Shown here: piece by piece, positions 1-13,809 of the stretch
Layout of the letters: every line of letters starts with the position of its first letter
Position numbering within the stretch: the first letter of the stretch is position 1
Origin: Acanthacorydalis orientalis
Lineage: Eukaryota > Arthropoda > Insecta > Megaloptera > Corydalidae
Assembly: GCA_034766995.1 (NCBI GenBank)
Contig: CM068314.1
Coordinates: forward strand, 29,026,708 to 29,090,707
Direction of reading: 5' to 3'
Length of the DNA stretch: 64,000 nucleotides
Notes under the pieces: generated by a model
What the model saw: the letters and a program-made list of their open reading frames with translations, nothing else
Databases searched by the model: none
Told to the model about the DNA's origin: nothing
Translations under genes and position numbers: made by a program

Positions 1-550
1 ATTGGATTAAATAGTAATTATAGATATGTATATATATGTATAAGTTGATCTGATTTTTATACATATTTAATTGGAACTAAAATATGCATTAACAAATTTA
101 ATAGAATACTTAACGTAGTTAATAATAATGTTTAAAATGTATAGTTTTCTAAATGTTGCGTACGCTTGTCACGTCCAAATACGTTTAAAATATACAATTT
201 TCAATGATTGCACATTAAGGCAAATACCTTTTTTGGTGTTATTATATCTATAAAAGATTTATAACTGGAAACTGATTTGTGTTTATTAAATTTCTATATG
301 TTTGAACTTTATTTGTTTCTAGTCTATTTTATTAATTACTGATTAATAATCCGTGTATTAATTACAACAGTATTTTTTTTTATATTTTTATTGTGAACAA
401 TATTATGATATCATTTTGAGTAGGCGAAACATGTGATTGTACTGAAGACGGCAGCGATATATAAAATACATGAAATAAGCAATTTCAAGCAAGTGTATTC
501 TTGTATGAACATGTATTATCCAAATGCATACATGAGGTCATACTGAAACG

Positions 551-582
<32 letters not shown>

Positions 583-590
583 TATATATA
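551..590. repeat. (TA)n-(CA)n-(TA)n microsatellite
   Basis: TA units flank a run of CA units. Confidence 0.9.
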
Positions 591-958
591 TTTGTGTACA
601 TTTATATACATATGTTTGTTAAAAGGACAGATTTTTTTGTAGTTTATAATTTGTTATGGCGTACATGTGTTTTTGTACTCCTTTATTCAACAACTGCCGT
701 TTTCATGCATCCTCGTAAAAATAAAATTTATGTCATCTCAGTGTGGTGGCAGTACCGTAAATATATGTAGATTTGTTTTTTTGAAATATTATTTTGACCA
801 CATGCGTTTGTTTGCTGGTACACAAATGCAGTGGATATATTTTTAACTTCATGGATTGAATATTTTTATATGATCTTTTTTTAAATATTTATTATTTTAA
901 TTTTAGGAGATACCGACTTTATTTTTTTATAATTGAATATGTATGTGTGTTTATAAGT

Positions 959-960
<2 letters not shown>

Positions 961-997
<37 letters not shown>
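961..997. repeat. (TA)n microsatellite
   Basis: 37 bp uninterrupted. Confidence 0.9.
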
Positions 998-1001
<4 letters not shown>

Positions 1002-2090
1002 TGTATCTGATTGTATATAGTCTATATTTTATTTTTTTATGCTTTTTTATTTTTTTGAGTTGTATTTATTTACTTTGATGCATTTAAGTATGATGCATTA
1101 TAAATGACAAATTGGTTTAATGTAGAAATATGCATGTAATTAACTTAATTTATTAATTGTAGCGAAAAAGTAATTTATATCTATAAAAAGTCGCATATTA
1201 AAGAATTTGTTTTTAGCATTTTGTGTTATATTATAAATTTAATAGATTTTTTAACATGCAATCACTCTTATATACACATTTTTTCATAATATTACCAAGT
1301 TAATGTTTATTTAGAAATACTTATTGCTAAATTATTCGCTTCATTGATTGTAGTTATTCGTATTCGTCAATTAATAAATAACGAAAATTTATGTGTAGAT
1401 TTTTTTTTTAATTAGACGAAACAATATTGTAAATAGCTATTAATTTATCTACTTATTCGATATATATATATATATATATATATATGTGCGTATGTATGTA
1501 TTCACATATATATGCACTCGTATTTGGAAACCCGTCTAAAAGTAATTTATTGATACTTGCATATGTAAAAAATTGTAGTTCATCCACAATTTACCCCTTT
1601 TGTACATATCAAGTACCTCACAACAGTGCTTCAAGGATGTATTTTGGAATGTTACCTGCATCAACCTGTTCTCGCATACATCGAGCGGAAAGTGTTCATC
1701 GAACGAATGCATAACCATCGCCGTAATAAATAAGTAATTTGAGTGGGAAGCCGGAAAACGGAATTGTAATACATAGTGGTTTGTATAAAAACTACTGACG
1801 GTGGTTTGCTGACTTTTATTGTACCCAGTTGACAAATTATACGTAAAAGTTGCGGATAAGGGTGGTTTTAGTCAATGAACAGTCTTTTTTGTTGACGTTT
1901 TAAATGTGAAGAAAGTTTCTTGGCTTTTTATATGAAAATAATATTAATGAAAAGAAAAAAAACTAGTTGTATAAATGAAAAAGGTCGTAACCATAGGGTT
2001 TCTCATTCCATTGCCCTATTTTATGTTCTGTCTGTTTCAGTTTATTTGTACTGAATAATGCATGTGTTGTAAAAGATAAGTTATTTTGTA

Positions 2091-2121
2091 TTATATATAT
2101 ATATATATGTATATATATATG

Positions 2122-2180
<59 letters not shown>
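2091..2180. repeat. (TA)n with TGTA interruptions, then (TG)n
   Basis: About 90 bp; TGTA breaks recur, and it ends in (GT)9-10. Confidence 0.9.
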
Positions 2181-3480
2181 CTATATGAAAAACGAAATAA
2201 CTAAATATGTTATCTGTTCATATTTCGAAATTGAAAAAGAATAACTGATAATTAAACTAACATGAATGATTGGTAATAAATTAAGAGTGTTAGATTATTT
2301 TATTATCGCTGTAATGTACGAGTACTTTGATTTTAATATTTGTCGAACGAATATTTAAAAAAAAGAAGAACTCGAACAAATCTGTAGAAAGGTCTTACAG
2401 TATTGAGTATTTTCTTAAATTCTGATAAATGTTTTATGACTTTTTTTGGGATTGTAATGTTTTGGGAGAAAAAGTAATTTATTATTCATTTTTAAATATT
2501 TTTTAATTTATTTTCGATTTTTGTGTATATATAGCATTTTTTTTATAAAAAAAGGAGGCTTGTCTGTTATTATATATAAATATTGTTTTTTTACATATGC
2601 CGAGTTATACAGCATCAAAAATGTAATATAAGCATGTATGTGTTTTACCAAATCCAATTAAATTTCTGTCAAAGAAATAATACAAAAAGGTATACAGCGA
2701 CTCATAGTTTAAATGAAGCATTTGCGAATCGTTACTATTTTGATGGTATTTAAGATTTTTTAATAGCATTATTATACAATCAAGAATTTTATTCAACATG
2801 CAAAATCTTCAATATTATGATTTGGAAATGTATATCTTTCAGCGATATACGAATTTAATTGTAACTATAAAGAACGTATATTTACACATTCTAAAGAAAA
2901 AAGTAGATTGAAATTGAAGAGTAAACCATCTTTCATTTTTATAAGACATTTACTCAAAACATTCTTTATATTTTGTCAAAGAATGGCAGTTAAATAATTG
3001 TTAATATGTTATAAAAATCTTGCCTGAGTTGTCAGTTATGTTGTTGAATATTCATAATGAAAATTAGAGAATGAAATAAGAAAACACCGAATGTTAAGAG
3101 AGCTTAGATCTTAAGATGGGAGAAGTATGTATCCAGTTTACATCTAAATTAGGTGAATTTATGCCAAATAGACTAGATAGTCATAGAAAAAAACAAGATA
3201 CCATAAATTGTTAAAAGGAGGAGAAATAGATCTTTTCGGGTTATGTCATTAAAGCGTAGCACTGATTTAAAAATGTAAATATTTTTTTTATTTTTTTTTC
3301 TATTAACAGAAACAAGTATATGTTATTAGATAAATTAATAACATTTTTAAAGTAACATTCTTAGTTGTACAACCATTTAATTCTTATAAATACTCTTATT
3401 TGAGTCCTCAAAAGTATAATAATAGATAAATGTATTATATAAGTACGAGTCACGGCTTGTAAATAAAAAAGCTCGTTTGT

Positions 3481-3482
<2 letters not shown>

Positions 3483-3547
<65 letters not shown>
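3483..3547. repeat. (TA)n microsatellite
   Basis: 65 bp uninterrupted. Confidence 0.95.
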
Positions 3548-3550
<3 letters not shown>

Positions 3551-3861
3551 TTAAATTGTTTCATATCATTTATTTACTATTTTTATTGGTTTCCAAATTG
3601 AAGTTAATGTATAATTAAGTGTGGAAAACTTTTTCCTTACTTTTATTACAGTAATACAATTTTGTTGCTAATTTAGCTTTCTTAAAAGTGGATAATGTAA
3701 ATGATCTATTTATTAAATAAACTGCTAGCAAGAAGTATGTACGTATGTATTGTTATTCTGAATGATAAATTAGTTTAATAAAAAAACATATACAGTAATG
3801 TGTCTTTGTTACAATACCTTTTCATGTTTTATTATCCTTTTTTTTGTATAAAACGTACGTT

Positions 3862-3863
<2 letters not shown>

Positions 3864-3907
<44 letters not shown>

Positions 3908-3910
3908 TAA
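3864..3910. repeat. (TA)n then AAATA repeats
   Basis: 34 bp of TA is followed by three to four AAAT units. Confidence 0.85.
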
Positions 3911-5126
3911 AGGATAAGTATTACGTCGAAGTAACTGTTCTTTGTAAAATTAAAAGTTGAAGGTTCTAAATCAAGGAAGTTTGGAGGTTGTTTTGTGTTT
4001 GAAAGGGTATTGATTTCCGTTACTTTCTAATTTTTGCTACTTAATTCGCATGTTACAATTTTATTATAGATTGTATTTAAAAGTATTGTATTAAAAAAAT
4101 GATCCTAAATACATGCTGATCAAATGTACCAAAAATACAAACATTTGGCGTACACAAACGTTGTATTTCTAATGAAATGCGTAACTAAATTTCATTAATG
4201 ATGTCTATTAATAGCACTCATTGCAATTAACCATATATGTATGTGGAATTTTATCAACTGTATTATCGTCGGTAAATTATGACAGACCGGTATTGTATAT
4301 ATAGTACTTTTTATTTTTGTTTATGTGTAAATGACAGAGAATGGGATACGTGTGGATCAGAAGAGATGGTTGTATTAAATGATTTCGATACTGTAATCTG
4401 AATTTTTATTTTATTTAATATTTCAATATTTTTAAGATTCTTAATAATTATTTCTTTTGTCAAAAAGAAATGAAATCAATTTAATATGATGTATGTGTGT
4501 GCATATAATTGATTTTTTATATGAATTCTAATATCGACTGAAATAAAATTGCCATTAAAAAGTAATTTTACTTTTAATTATACTTTTTTCTAAATAATTA
4601 CAAAGTAAAAGAATATATACCACTAAATTTATTATATATTTAGTTTTTGTTTTACTACGCACGGATAGTAAGTAGATATTTTATGAATAAATAGTAATTT
4701 ATATTTGAACTTTTACTGTTAACTGGTTTATTTGTTGAATGTTCTAAAAAAAATGTTATTTCGTAACGTATTTAATCCATCTCGTTTTTTGAAGGTCAAT
4801 AACAATCTTAGAAAAACCTGACCTGTCTCAATCACATATAATTGTATTCAATTTATTTTTGTGTACGCAATTTAATTTTTTAATTTCTTTTTTTTTTGAT
4901 AAGATTCAAGTAATTAATTATGATATAATTTTTCTCACTCCAATAAAAGAAAACCTGAAATATTATGTTTTTTTTTTACTACACACTACATACTAATTTA
5001 CTACTTATTCGTACAAATTATTATTTTTTTTAGTTTGGTTAAAAGTTATTGATTTATGAAGTGTAATTAATTTAATTTTAATTATTTTTCAATATGTTAG
5101 TAGTAGATTTTTCTATCTACTCTTTC

Positions 5127-5129
<3 letters not shown>

Positions 5130-5181
<52 letters not shown>
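5130..5181. repeat. (TA)n microsatellite
   Basis: About 52 bp uninterrupted. Confidence 0.95.
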
Positions 5182-5183
<2 letters not shown>

Positions 5184-5545
5184 AAATTTGTTTTATTTGA
5201 AGGAACATGTTTTTGATATACCCATTATTATCTAAAATATTCCCAATAGTAAAAACTCACACTTTTCGGGTTGCCGATTGATAAATTATTTTCGAAAGTT
5301 AATTAAAAATCTATTAAAAGAAACTTTTTTAAATAATAAGTGTACAAAGTGTAAGTTGTAAAATAATAAATGAAAAATATTTTCTTATTTTTTTCTTCTA
5401 AATTTGTATGTTTTTTTTTATTTTTGAAGTTGGAAATCGAAACTTTGTATAATATTTTTATTATTTGTATATATTTATGTTCATAAAAACGCATTTTTAT
5501 TTTTCTTTTTCGTTTATTATTATATTTGTTTTTTTAAATCTTGTA

Positions 5546-5576
<31 letters not shown>

Positions 5577-6897
5577 GTGAATGTATAAATGTAGATGTGT
5601 CAGATGTATTATAATTCTTTATAAAGATTTTATTTTATATTTATACTTGGTGAATTTAATTATGGATTGATTATAAAAAAACGGTATACTATAATTTTTA
5701 AATTGAAGGATATTTTATTAATTTAAATAAACAGAATTGTATAAGAAGTAATATATTTTTTGGCGCACTTTTATAAAATAAGAAAGGTAATAAGCGTCTC
5801 TTTAAAATCTAATTAAATATGAATTTCACACCATGTATCAATTAAAAGTTATTTACCATGGGACAGAAGTCATGAAAGTAATAACAATTTTTTTTTAAAA
5901 GACTATTTAAACATGAAATGTATTTGTTTCTATTAATAGAAAACAAACGTTTTTACAGAACTTGAAGTCGATAAAAGTGATTGTTATTGGTTCCTTCCAA
6001 GAAAATAGTCCAATTAGAACGATTTATTCGTGGCCTATCATTATTTTTTCTTATTTCTTCGTTACAAGCCTGCGAGAGCTACGTTAAAAGTTCGAAGGAC
6101 ATGTACGCCGATTGAATTAGTACTTCCTTTAATTTCGGTGGAAGTTGCTTGATTCGATTATTTTGTTTTATTTTTATTTATTTTTTGTATTCTATTTTTA
6201 CAAGTATATAATTGTGATATTGTAAAACAATTGTAACTTATGTATTCACAAACGAAATTATATATTCGCAGAATGAGAAAAGAAATATTAGTTTATGGTG
6301 CGTTTGAGATTTTTTGATATTTGTATTTGTGCGTTCATGTTATTCAACTTTTTGAAAACATAATTCATTTATTTGTAGTAACAGATTATTAGTAAATACT
6401 GATTTGTTTTATTTATTAATACATTGATTAAATACAATAGTGTCATTGTACGTTGTCGTATTAGGTAAAAATGGCACAAAGGTGTTAAAGCAGATAATTA
6501 CTTTTTTGTAACACATAAAATTTCCATTGACATGCTTACGTTTTACGATTATGTTTTTAAATATAATGTATTTCTTTGTCTTAACATTTATTTATATCGT
6601 CTTTTATAGACAGTTTAGTAGGCGGTACTATAAGGAACGGCGTCGTATTCGGTGACGTTAAGGTTGATGAATAATATGCATATAACACATTTTGTATTTC
6701 TTTTCAACTATTTTACTTGTAATATTGTGTAATATCAAGTAAATAATTAGTTTGTAATTTTTATTTTTTTTTCCGAAATTAACTTCATTTATAGGTGCTC
6801 ATTTACAGGTTATATATTTGACCTAATTATTTGAATTGTACAATATAAACATTTGGAGTAGAATTATTTCATGAAATAATAAATTTCATTAACGACA

Positions 6898-6917
6898 GAT
6901 TTTTTTTAAAAAAAATC
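6898..6917. repeat. Perfect 20-bp palindrome of T8-A8
   Basis: GA-T8-A8-TC is exactly self-complementary, with no spacer. Confidence 0.75.
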
Positions 6918-7949
6918 ATTTTTGACAGTATTTTTTTTATATATTTAGCAATAGCTGGAACTATCCTTTTTATCGTTTTAACAAAATATTGTTCTAATTT
7001 TTAAGCTAAATAAATTATTATGCCCGAAGCGTAACCTTTACTAGAGTTAATTTTTTTGTTAATAGATAAAAAAATATTTTTTTCAAATGTTTATAAAATG
7101 TATTTAAATTAATTGAATGTCGTTTACTACAAATATATTAGCTCATTGTATTTTGGGCCCTTGATAGTCTATGATAGTATGAATAAATGTTATAAAATTG
7201 TAAATAAATCAATTTCTCTTATTTAAAATCTCAAATGTACATTTTTATTCTATTTGTAAAATTTAAATTGGTGTATCTTACTTATTATATACAGTGTAAC
7301 AGAAATGTAAAAGAAACGACAATATTAAGCTAAAACGATGCAAGGCAAGTGTCAGCTGTTGATAAATGTGTACAAAATGTTATTACTTTAACATTTTAAT
7401 ATTATTTGTTTAAAATTTGTTAAGGAGATGTATATTTTTCGAATTAAAACGATTATAGTTTAAGACTTCAAATTTAATTTGGATTTCTAAATACATCTTT
7501 GTATACCACACTTTCTTAATTTTTATTTGAATGTAAGCTCGTTGATCTATAATAAATATTTTAGACGTTTTAGGCAGGAAAGTGATATAAGGTACTACTA
7601 GACACCAACATTTTAAAAAGTGGTATAATGAGAAAATGAGACATTTTTCAATAAAAAAGTCTTAGGCGATTCTGTATTATTTTTATATCCAGAGTCACGT
7701 TGTATACTTTTTTATATTCACTGTGAAAACATTTCGTATGTGTTTGCAGCTTTCATATATAATATTCTGTTACTGTAATGTCATTGATTTTATTTAGAAG
7801 TTTCGCTATATATGAAAGCAATTGTATTTATGTTTTCTTAGAATTAATTAATAATCATTCTGTTTAAGATAGTCAGTCTATGTATGTACAGAAAAATAAT
7901 GATAAACAATGAATAGTGTTGTAAGAGGACACATGTATTTCTTAGCAGG

Positions 7950-8610
7950 AAGCGTTTTGGTAAAGCAATTCTCTGTATTGTGTTCGAGTATAACGTATTC
8001 GTATCAACTTCTCCGTACTGTTGTCTTGGCTCGTGTTTTCCGTTAAGTACTAAAACGAACGATAGATAAAGCTTAACCGTGTAAAGATGTAATGCGAACT
8101 TGTAAGGCGACGTAACATTCCGTGAGCGTATATAAACAGATACAAGAAATTCTCGGAGGACTCTAGTAGTCCAATTAACACACAACATCAGGCGTAGTTG
8201 TCGGCCAGTTTGAGTCTAAGTTAAATAGCCGTTACTACGAATAAGTAGCACGTAAGTGTAGTATTTAGTGTATCTGTAAGTATACGCACTACATTCGCGT
8301 TATAATTGCGCACAAGTGCCGTCGATGGATTAGTGTACGCGGCGTTCAGCTTAAATAACGTATTAAGAGAGAGCTTCGGCTCCGTTGCTATATCCTTGGC
8401 GCTAGCACCAGTCCGGGGGATGAGAAATAATTGTTGTTTTACCTTATCGCTGTGTACGCGTCCCCCGCGGGTTTATTTCAAACTTTACGATGTACGTTTA
8501 GTTACGTGAACATAATCAGAATATTCGAATTTGTACGTACGGCAGAAGCTCTGGAACGATGACGCTGTGTCGATCCTAACGTCGCCGTTGACGTAATTTA
8601 AATTATTTAT
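7950..8610. promoter_or_regulatory. CpG-richer island, candidate promoter or first exon
   Basis: This stretch has clearly more C+G and many more CpG dinucleotides than its neighbours, for example CGCGTCCCCCGCGGG near 8458 and CGTCGCCGTTGACG near 8580. A TATATAAA box lies at 8129-8136. Two consensus GTAAGT donors follow on the + strand at about 8252 and 8275, and a CRE-like TGACGTAA at about 8589. The + strand has no ATG-initiated coding frame. A reading as TATA box, 5' UTR exon and donor is possible and would suit the downstream coding exon, which lacks its 5' UTR. It could instead be an enhancer or an exon of another transcript. Confidence 0.35.
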
Positions 8611-9036
8611 TTGAAATGAACATCCATTTCAGTAGATTTGTTTACAACTTGAATAGAAAGTGACGGAACCGGACGTATTGTTTCGATGTGTTGGTATGGG
8701 GGAACGCTTCGGAATGTTAAGTTTTACCTCTCTTGTAAAATGTAAATGAAACATTTGTAAAAAGTACCAAATCTTACAGATTTGAACAGTTTGTTATTTT
8801 TAAGAAATAATTTTGTACGGAAGTATTTACCCAAAACTGTTTTAAATAAATACATCTAATCAAATTAAAAAGTATTAATGTTATGTGTATAAGTATCCAA
8901 GTTTTTAAACTATAGTTTTGTATAGAATAAAAATGTGTTTTATATACATATATATAAAATCTAAATTATCCACAAAAAATTTTAATGACGTCGCTAATTT
9001 ATGACGTCGAGGTTTCTTAGCACCCAAATATGTTTA

Positions 9037-9193
9037 TCTCATATATAAAACAGTAACGTTGCAATCTGTTTGTGATGATGATTATATAGAAATAAATGAG
9101 TTAAAAATATGTTTATTGTTTCATTCGGTTACATGTAGAGGCTTATAATTGACAAGTGGGTGAGTGCAGCGAGCAGGAGGCGAAGCTCCCTAG
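9037..9193 (+). mobile_element. Non-autonomous mini-Helitron, 157 bp, complete
   Basis: The 5' end begins with TC followed by TCATATATAAAACAG, the usual TC plus TA-rich style of a Helitron start. The 3' end is a GC-rich hairpin (GGAGGCGAAGCTCC) directly before CTAG. The element is flanked by A on the left and T on the right, as expected for insertion between A and T with no target-site duplication. It has no coding capacity. The terminal 90 bp match a second copy at 57450-57548. Confidence 0.75.
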
Positions 9194-9194
9194 T

Positions 9195-9245
<51 letters not shown>
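9194..9245. repeat. (CA)n-(TA)n abutting the Helitron end
   Basis: It begins at the base after the Helitron CTAG terminus. Confidence 0.9.
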
Positions 9246-9251
<6 letters not shown>

Positions 9252-9855
9252 GTGTAGTTCAGAATGGGCTCATGGTAATCGAATATCTCAGCAAAAATAC
9301 GAAACTAAATACATGAAAAATATATAATGCCGTCTATATAGGTTAAAAGAAAGTTCAATGTCTGAAGAATCTCATGGCATGAGTGAAAATTTGAAGATCT
9401 TTGAAAAAAAAATCATATATGTTTGATAGATAATGTATCGAAAAATTAAAAATCAAGTCAACCGAGTCAAGTCAAGTAAACCGAACATATTACCCCCTCC
9501 CCCCTTTCGCAAAAAAAAAATATAGTAAATAGGATTCTGTTTCTTTTTAGATTATCTTATAGAACATGTTAGTATTGCGTATTTGTATATCTAAACATAA
9601 GTGTATGCCAGAATATTGTAAATCCATACGACGATACTAATGACTTATAGACGATGCAATAAATAATTTTCGATTTTTTTGTCATAATACAACGATTGGA
9701 GTAGGATAAACGATGAGTGTTGTGCTTTTCGATAAGAGGAAGTCTAAAGATATCATTCACGGTTTGCTAACTTCAACCAAAAGGACAAAGACGTAATGTT
9801 AATATTATTCATGTATGCATTTTAGTATGTAACCTACATACATAAATGCATGCGT

Positions 9856-9860
<5 letters not shown>

Positions 9861-9909
<49 letters not shown>
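9861..9909. repeat. (TA)n microsatellite
   Basis: 49 bp uninterrupted. Confidence 0.95.
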
Positions 9910-9913
<4 letters not shown>

Positions 9914-11643
9914 ACGTATGTGTGTTTGTTTTTGGCAAGTGACGCTTTTGTAAATGAAACCTTTTAAAATGAAAGATGAAGTAAAATCACGTTACTAATC
10001 CATTGTTTATTTATTGTGAAGAGAATTGCAGTAGATACGAGTGATGATATATAGTGAGTTTAAAATGTTTCATAACAAGAAGTAGCTTATATATTTGTAA
10101 TTTAATGTAGGGCAAATGGTCGATTTTTTTTATTGCTAAGAAATATATGAATTAATAAAGATTTGTTATTTTTTCATATTTGTTACATTATCATAGACAT
10201 ATATTTCAAAGGATAACACATGGAGTTCTTGTGTAGTTTATTTTTGAAACATAAAATGTATTATTAATTTGATTTTTAAACGTATATTTGATCAAAATTA
10301 TAAACTATTATAGATATTATTTAAACACATTTGAAAATAAAATAATATAGATGATAGCTCATTTATTGAAAGGGAAAAATGCATTGCAATATATCGTATA
10401 CTATTGTTTTATGATAATTTTTAAATTCCAAACAATGCATTGTTGTAAATGAAAATTAGTTTTTAAATTTCATTCTCTTTTAGTTTTCGTGTAAATTTAG
10501 AATTTCTTTTGTATGCACGGTTTCCAAACGAAAAGTTCACCGCTATCGTGCGGAACATAAAAGTCATGTCTCACTTTAAAAGAAATGAGTTTTAATCAGT
10601 CGCACTATATATATGCATGTCGCCAATAGTGTACAAAAATCTACTGCAGAAAAATTTATTCAAATCTGTAGAATTACTTTGTATTATGCAGTTTGTCTCT
10701 TCAATGAACGACTGTAATTTATCGACTTGTTTTGTTCAGTTCAGTTTTCTTTATTGCCTATTAATTTTCCGCACAATTTTCTCGTTTTCCTCGAACTCGT
10801 GTATTAATTTCAATTACGTTTGAGGAATTTATTTCAACGAAAATATCCCCGTAGTGGGTTCGTGTTGGAATTGTTTTAGTAACGGATGTGTAAAGTTTTA
10901 TCTGTTTATAACTTTTTTTATGGATATTTAGATTAGGACTGAAATGGAATTAGAACGAAGCGGTCGGGGTAAATTGCTTTTAGTACCCCCTTTTGCGAGA
11001 ATGGGAAATAGAAATGTAAATATTAGTGGAACTGTTAAACATAAGAATAAATAAAATCGTATTTTTTTATTAACCTTTCTACTGCAATTGCAGATAAGTC
11101 GTTTAAAACCACTTTTACCTAACATAAAGCATAAAGTAATGTTTGTTTTTTTTTCCATTTCATATTATATGAGATTGTTTTTAGTACTAGATAATATTCA
11201 CAATGTCAGTGTCTAATCACACGTATCTATATACACTTTATGATTTTTGATATATATATATATATAAATAAATATATAGTAGTATAACATTTGTTTAGTT
11301 ATAAATAAATGTAAATAATTATAATGAGTATTAAGAAAAATAGATTCTGAAGTCTTTAAATATAACATGAGTGTATAAGTTTTAATGACACCTGTTCTTT
11401 TGGAAAATATTCTCCTATTTACACAATTCTATATTATTTATTAAGAAAGATTTCATTGTAGTTCGTAAATATAGTCTATTAGCACGATCCAATCTTGTCT
11501 ATAATATGTACGTTTCTTATATTTATGGGAGGAGTAAGTATTGGAGTTGAAGAATATGTTTTCTATTACCATTTTACTTAAAGTGTTCTTTTAAAAGCGT
11601 TTATTACAAAAAAATGATATATATATATATATTAAGAAAAAGG

Positions 11644-11660
11644 TTTTTTTTTAAAAAAAA
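11644..11660. repeat. T9-A8 tract junction
   Basis: Nine T run straight into eight A, flanked by AGG and GTTG. Confidence 0.75.
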
Positions 11661-12295
11661 GTTGTTTTAGTTAAAAGTAATTTTGTCAATAAAAATAGGT
11701 CATTAATTTATGTTATCAATTAATTTATTTAAGTTGTAAATTGGATGTAATGAAGTGTCTTTTTTTAATGTAGATTCAAAATAATTCAGACATCTTATTA
11801 TGTAAGTTAATAATAAAAAAATGCTAATATTTTAAAACAGTATTTATGTTGCTGCAATGTTAAAATCATTGTTTTTCAATACACGAATGATAAGATGAAA
11901 TTTCAATAATGCTCTTTATTGTTCAGAGTTCCATTATAAAACGAAATATTTCTTTATAGTTTCAAAATGTTTAGAAATGTAACGTTCTATCTATTTTATA
12001 ACTTCATATATACGCATTCTATTTGCGAATTACAATTTTTCATTGTATTGTTTCTCGATTGTATGAATAACAAAATCAGTGTGTACAATAAAACACGTTC
12101 CAGTTTTTCAAAATGAATTCATTACTCATATAAAGCTAACAGTAAAATTTTACGTTCTTTTTTATATGGCATGTAAATATGAAATATGGATCGGTATGTT
12201 GTTTGTGTTTACTTTAACAATGGTTAATATGAGTGGCGCCCCCTTATGAATTTATAAAGTTTTTTTTGTATTTACGAAGTATCTATTTATCCTTC

Positions 12296-12380
12296 GCTCT
12301 CTCTCCCCTCCCTCCCTCTCTCTCTCTCTCTCTATATATATATAGAGAGAGAGAGAGTGAGAGAGAAAGGAGGAGGAGAG
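12296..12380. repeat. (CT)n-(TA)n-(GA)n near-palindrome
   Basis: A CT-rich run including (CT)8-9 passes through TATATATATATA into (GA)7 and a GA/GGA-rich tail, so the whole block folds back on itself. Confidence 0.85.
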
Positions 12381-12386
12381 GATTAC

Positions 12387-12421
12387 ATTTTATACTTAAT
12401 TATCAAAATTAAGTATAAAAT
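12387..12421. repeat. Perfect 15-bp inverted repeat hairpin
   Basis: ATTTTATACTTAATT and its exact reverse complement are separated by five bases (ATCAA). It lies seven bases after the CT/TA/GA palindrome. A T-run is lacking, so a terminator role is not suggested. Confidence 0.8.
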
Positions 12422-13571
12422 ATAATTAATAAAAAGTTTTCATTTATTCACTTCTTATTAGTTTTCACTCTTAAAAATGTACATTCTTGATATTTTTTTT
12501 CTTTCTATTTCAATATTGTTTAATAATATCAAAATTCTCGTATGTTCATGAAAAATGGTTCTGGAAATTGTATCAAGTAGCATACATATATTTATTGTTA
12601 TTAGAACAGAATTTTCGATTTTCATATTTCTCATTTTATTTTATGCATCGTTATATTTTCTTATAAATATAGAGAAAACTTCTTGTCATATCTAATATTG
12701 GCAAAATTAGATATCTTCCTATAGTCAATAGGGTATATTCGATTGGATCTATTATTTTTTTTTGTACTGTGTTGTTTTTCAATTTTAATTTCATGAAGTT
12801 TTATTTTTTTTTCAAGTGCATGGTCAATGTTTTTAATATAGTTTTAATAATTTACAGTTACATTCTAAGTTTCTTTCGAATTTTTTTAAATTACAGTTTA
12901 TATAATATATACACAAACATGTGTGTGTATATATATATATATATATACACACACATGTGTGTGTGTGTGCGTGCGTATTTATAGAATTATCTTATAAAAT
13001 GTAATTTTATCAATAGTAACCGATAACAGGTAATTAAAATTATAATTGGTTAAAGTACCTACAGTTGAAGTTAGTTAATGTTATAAGTACTAAATCAAAA
13101 ACTTAATGGAAAAGTGATTTCAATTTTCATACATATATACTTTATTAACCGTAGAAATGGACGTGAATTTATGCCTTCATTAAAGTATGCACTTAATAAA
13201 TACCTTAGGAAATTGATTTGTTTGTCAGTTCTTGGTTCGTAGTGAGGAGGAGATACTGTAATGTGCGTGACATACAAAACTAGCGTAGGAGATTTTCATA
13301 GAGTAAAATTACAAAAAAACAGTATATGCATATACATTTATATAATTCATATCGTGCTACGTGTATACTATCATTAGCTTAACGGGAGATATTCCAAGAA
13401 CTATTGAAATGATCATTATGAAGTCAGTCTCTGCAAACATCTGGTAAGTTTCACTGATATTCTCACATAAGTGGATATACCTTTTTTATTTCAACATCAT
13501 AATTATTGAGATAACTGTGAGGGGTATTTTACATTTGACATTGTTACAACCATTCGTTGTATCATACATAC

Positions 13572-13625
13572 GTACACACACACACACATACACGCACACA
13601 CGTATATATATATATATATATATAC
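13572..13625. repeat. (CA)n-(TA)n microsatellite
   Basis: CA run with CATA and CGCA breaks, then TA. Confidence 0.85.
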
Positions 13626-13730
13626 TTATATACATACATAATATATGTTTATCCTATTATCAGATAATTTGTTATTTAATATATTTTTTTATTACTGTTA
13701 CTTTCATTTTTCAATATTTTTTAAATGCAC

Positions 13731-13734
<4 letters not shown>

Positions 13735-13808
<74 letters not shown>
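13735..13808. repeat. (TA)n microsatellite
   Basis: About 70 bp with single TACATA and TGTA edges. Confidence 0.95.

Positions 13809-13809
<1 letters not shown>

Larger units (their letters stand above)
1..7949. other. AT-rich non-coding DNA
   Basis: Apart from the simple repeats and one T/A palindrome listed, I see no gene, RNA or transposon signature. At 1540-1835 the DNA is slightly less AT-rich and the - strand stays open for 99 codons, but neither splice signals nor family motifs support a gene. Confidence 0.6.

Noticed and set aside
1536..1835. 99-codon - strand frame with a CAG|GTAAC-like donor
   Set aside because: No matching acceptor or recognisable domain; likely chance in a patch of slightly lower A+T.
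4793..4827. AGGTCA and TGACCT half-sites
   Set aside because: They are 20 or more bases apart, beyond normal nuclear-receptor element spacing.
7844..8188. 114-codon ATG-initiated frame on the - strand beside the CpG island
   Set aside because: The stretch is less AT-rich, so stops are rarer by chance; no motif, splice site or family resemblance supports a gene. Transcript data could revive it.
8306..8509. 67-codon + strand frame inside the CpG island
   Set aside because: It begins at TTG, not ATG, and the sequence resembles no protein I know.
8987..9009. Two TGACGTCG motifs, also seen at 57408
   Set aside because: They lie outside the Helitron boundaries and a lone CRE-like motif is too common to call.
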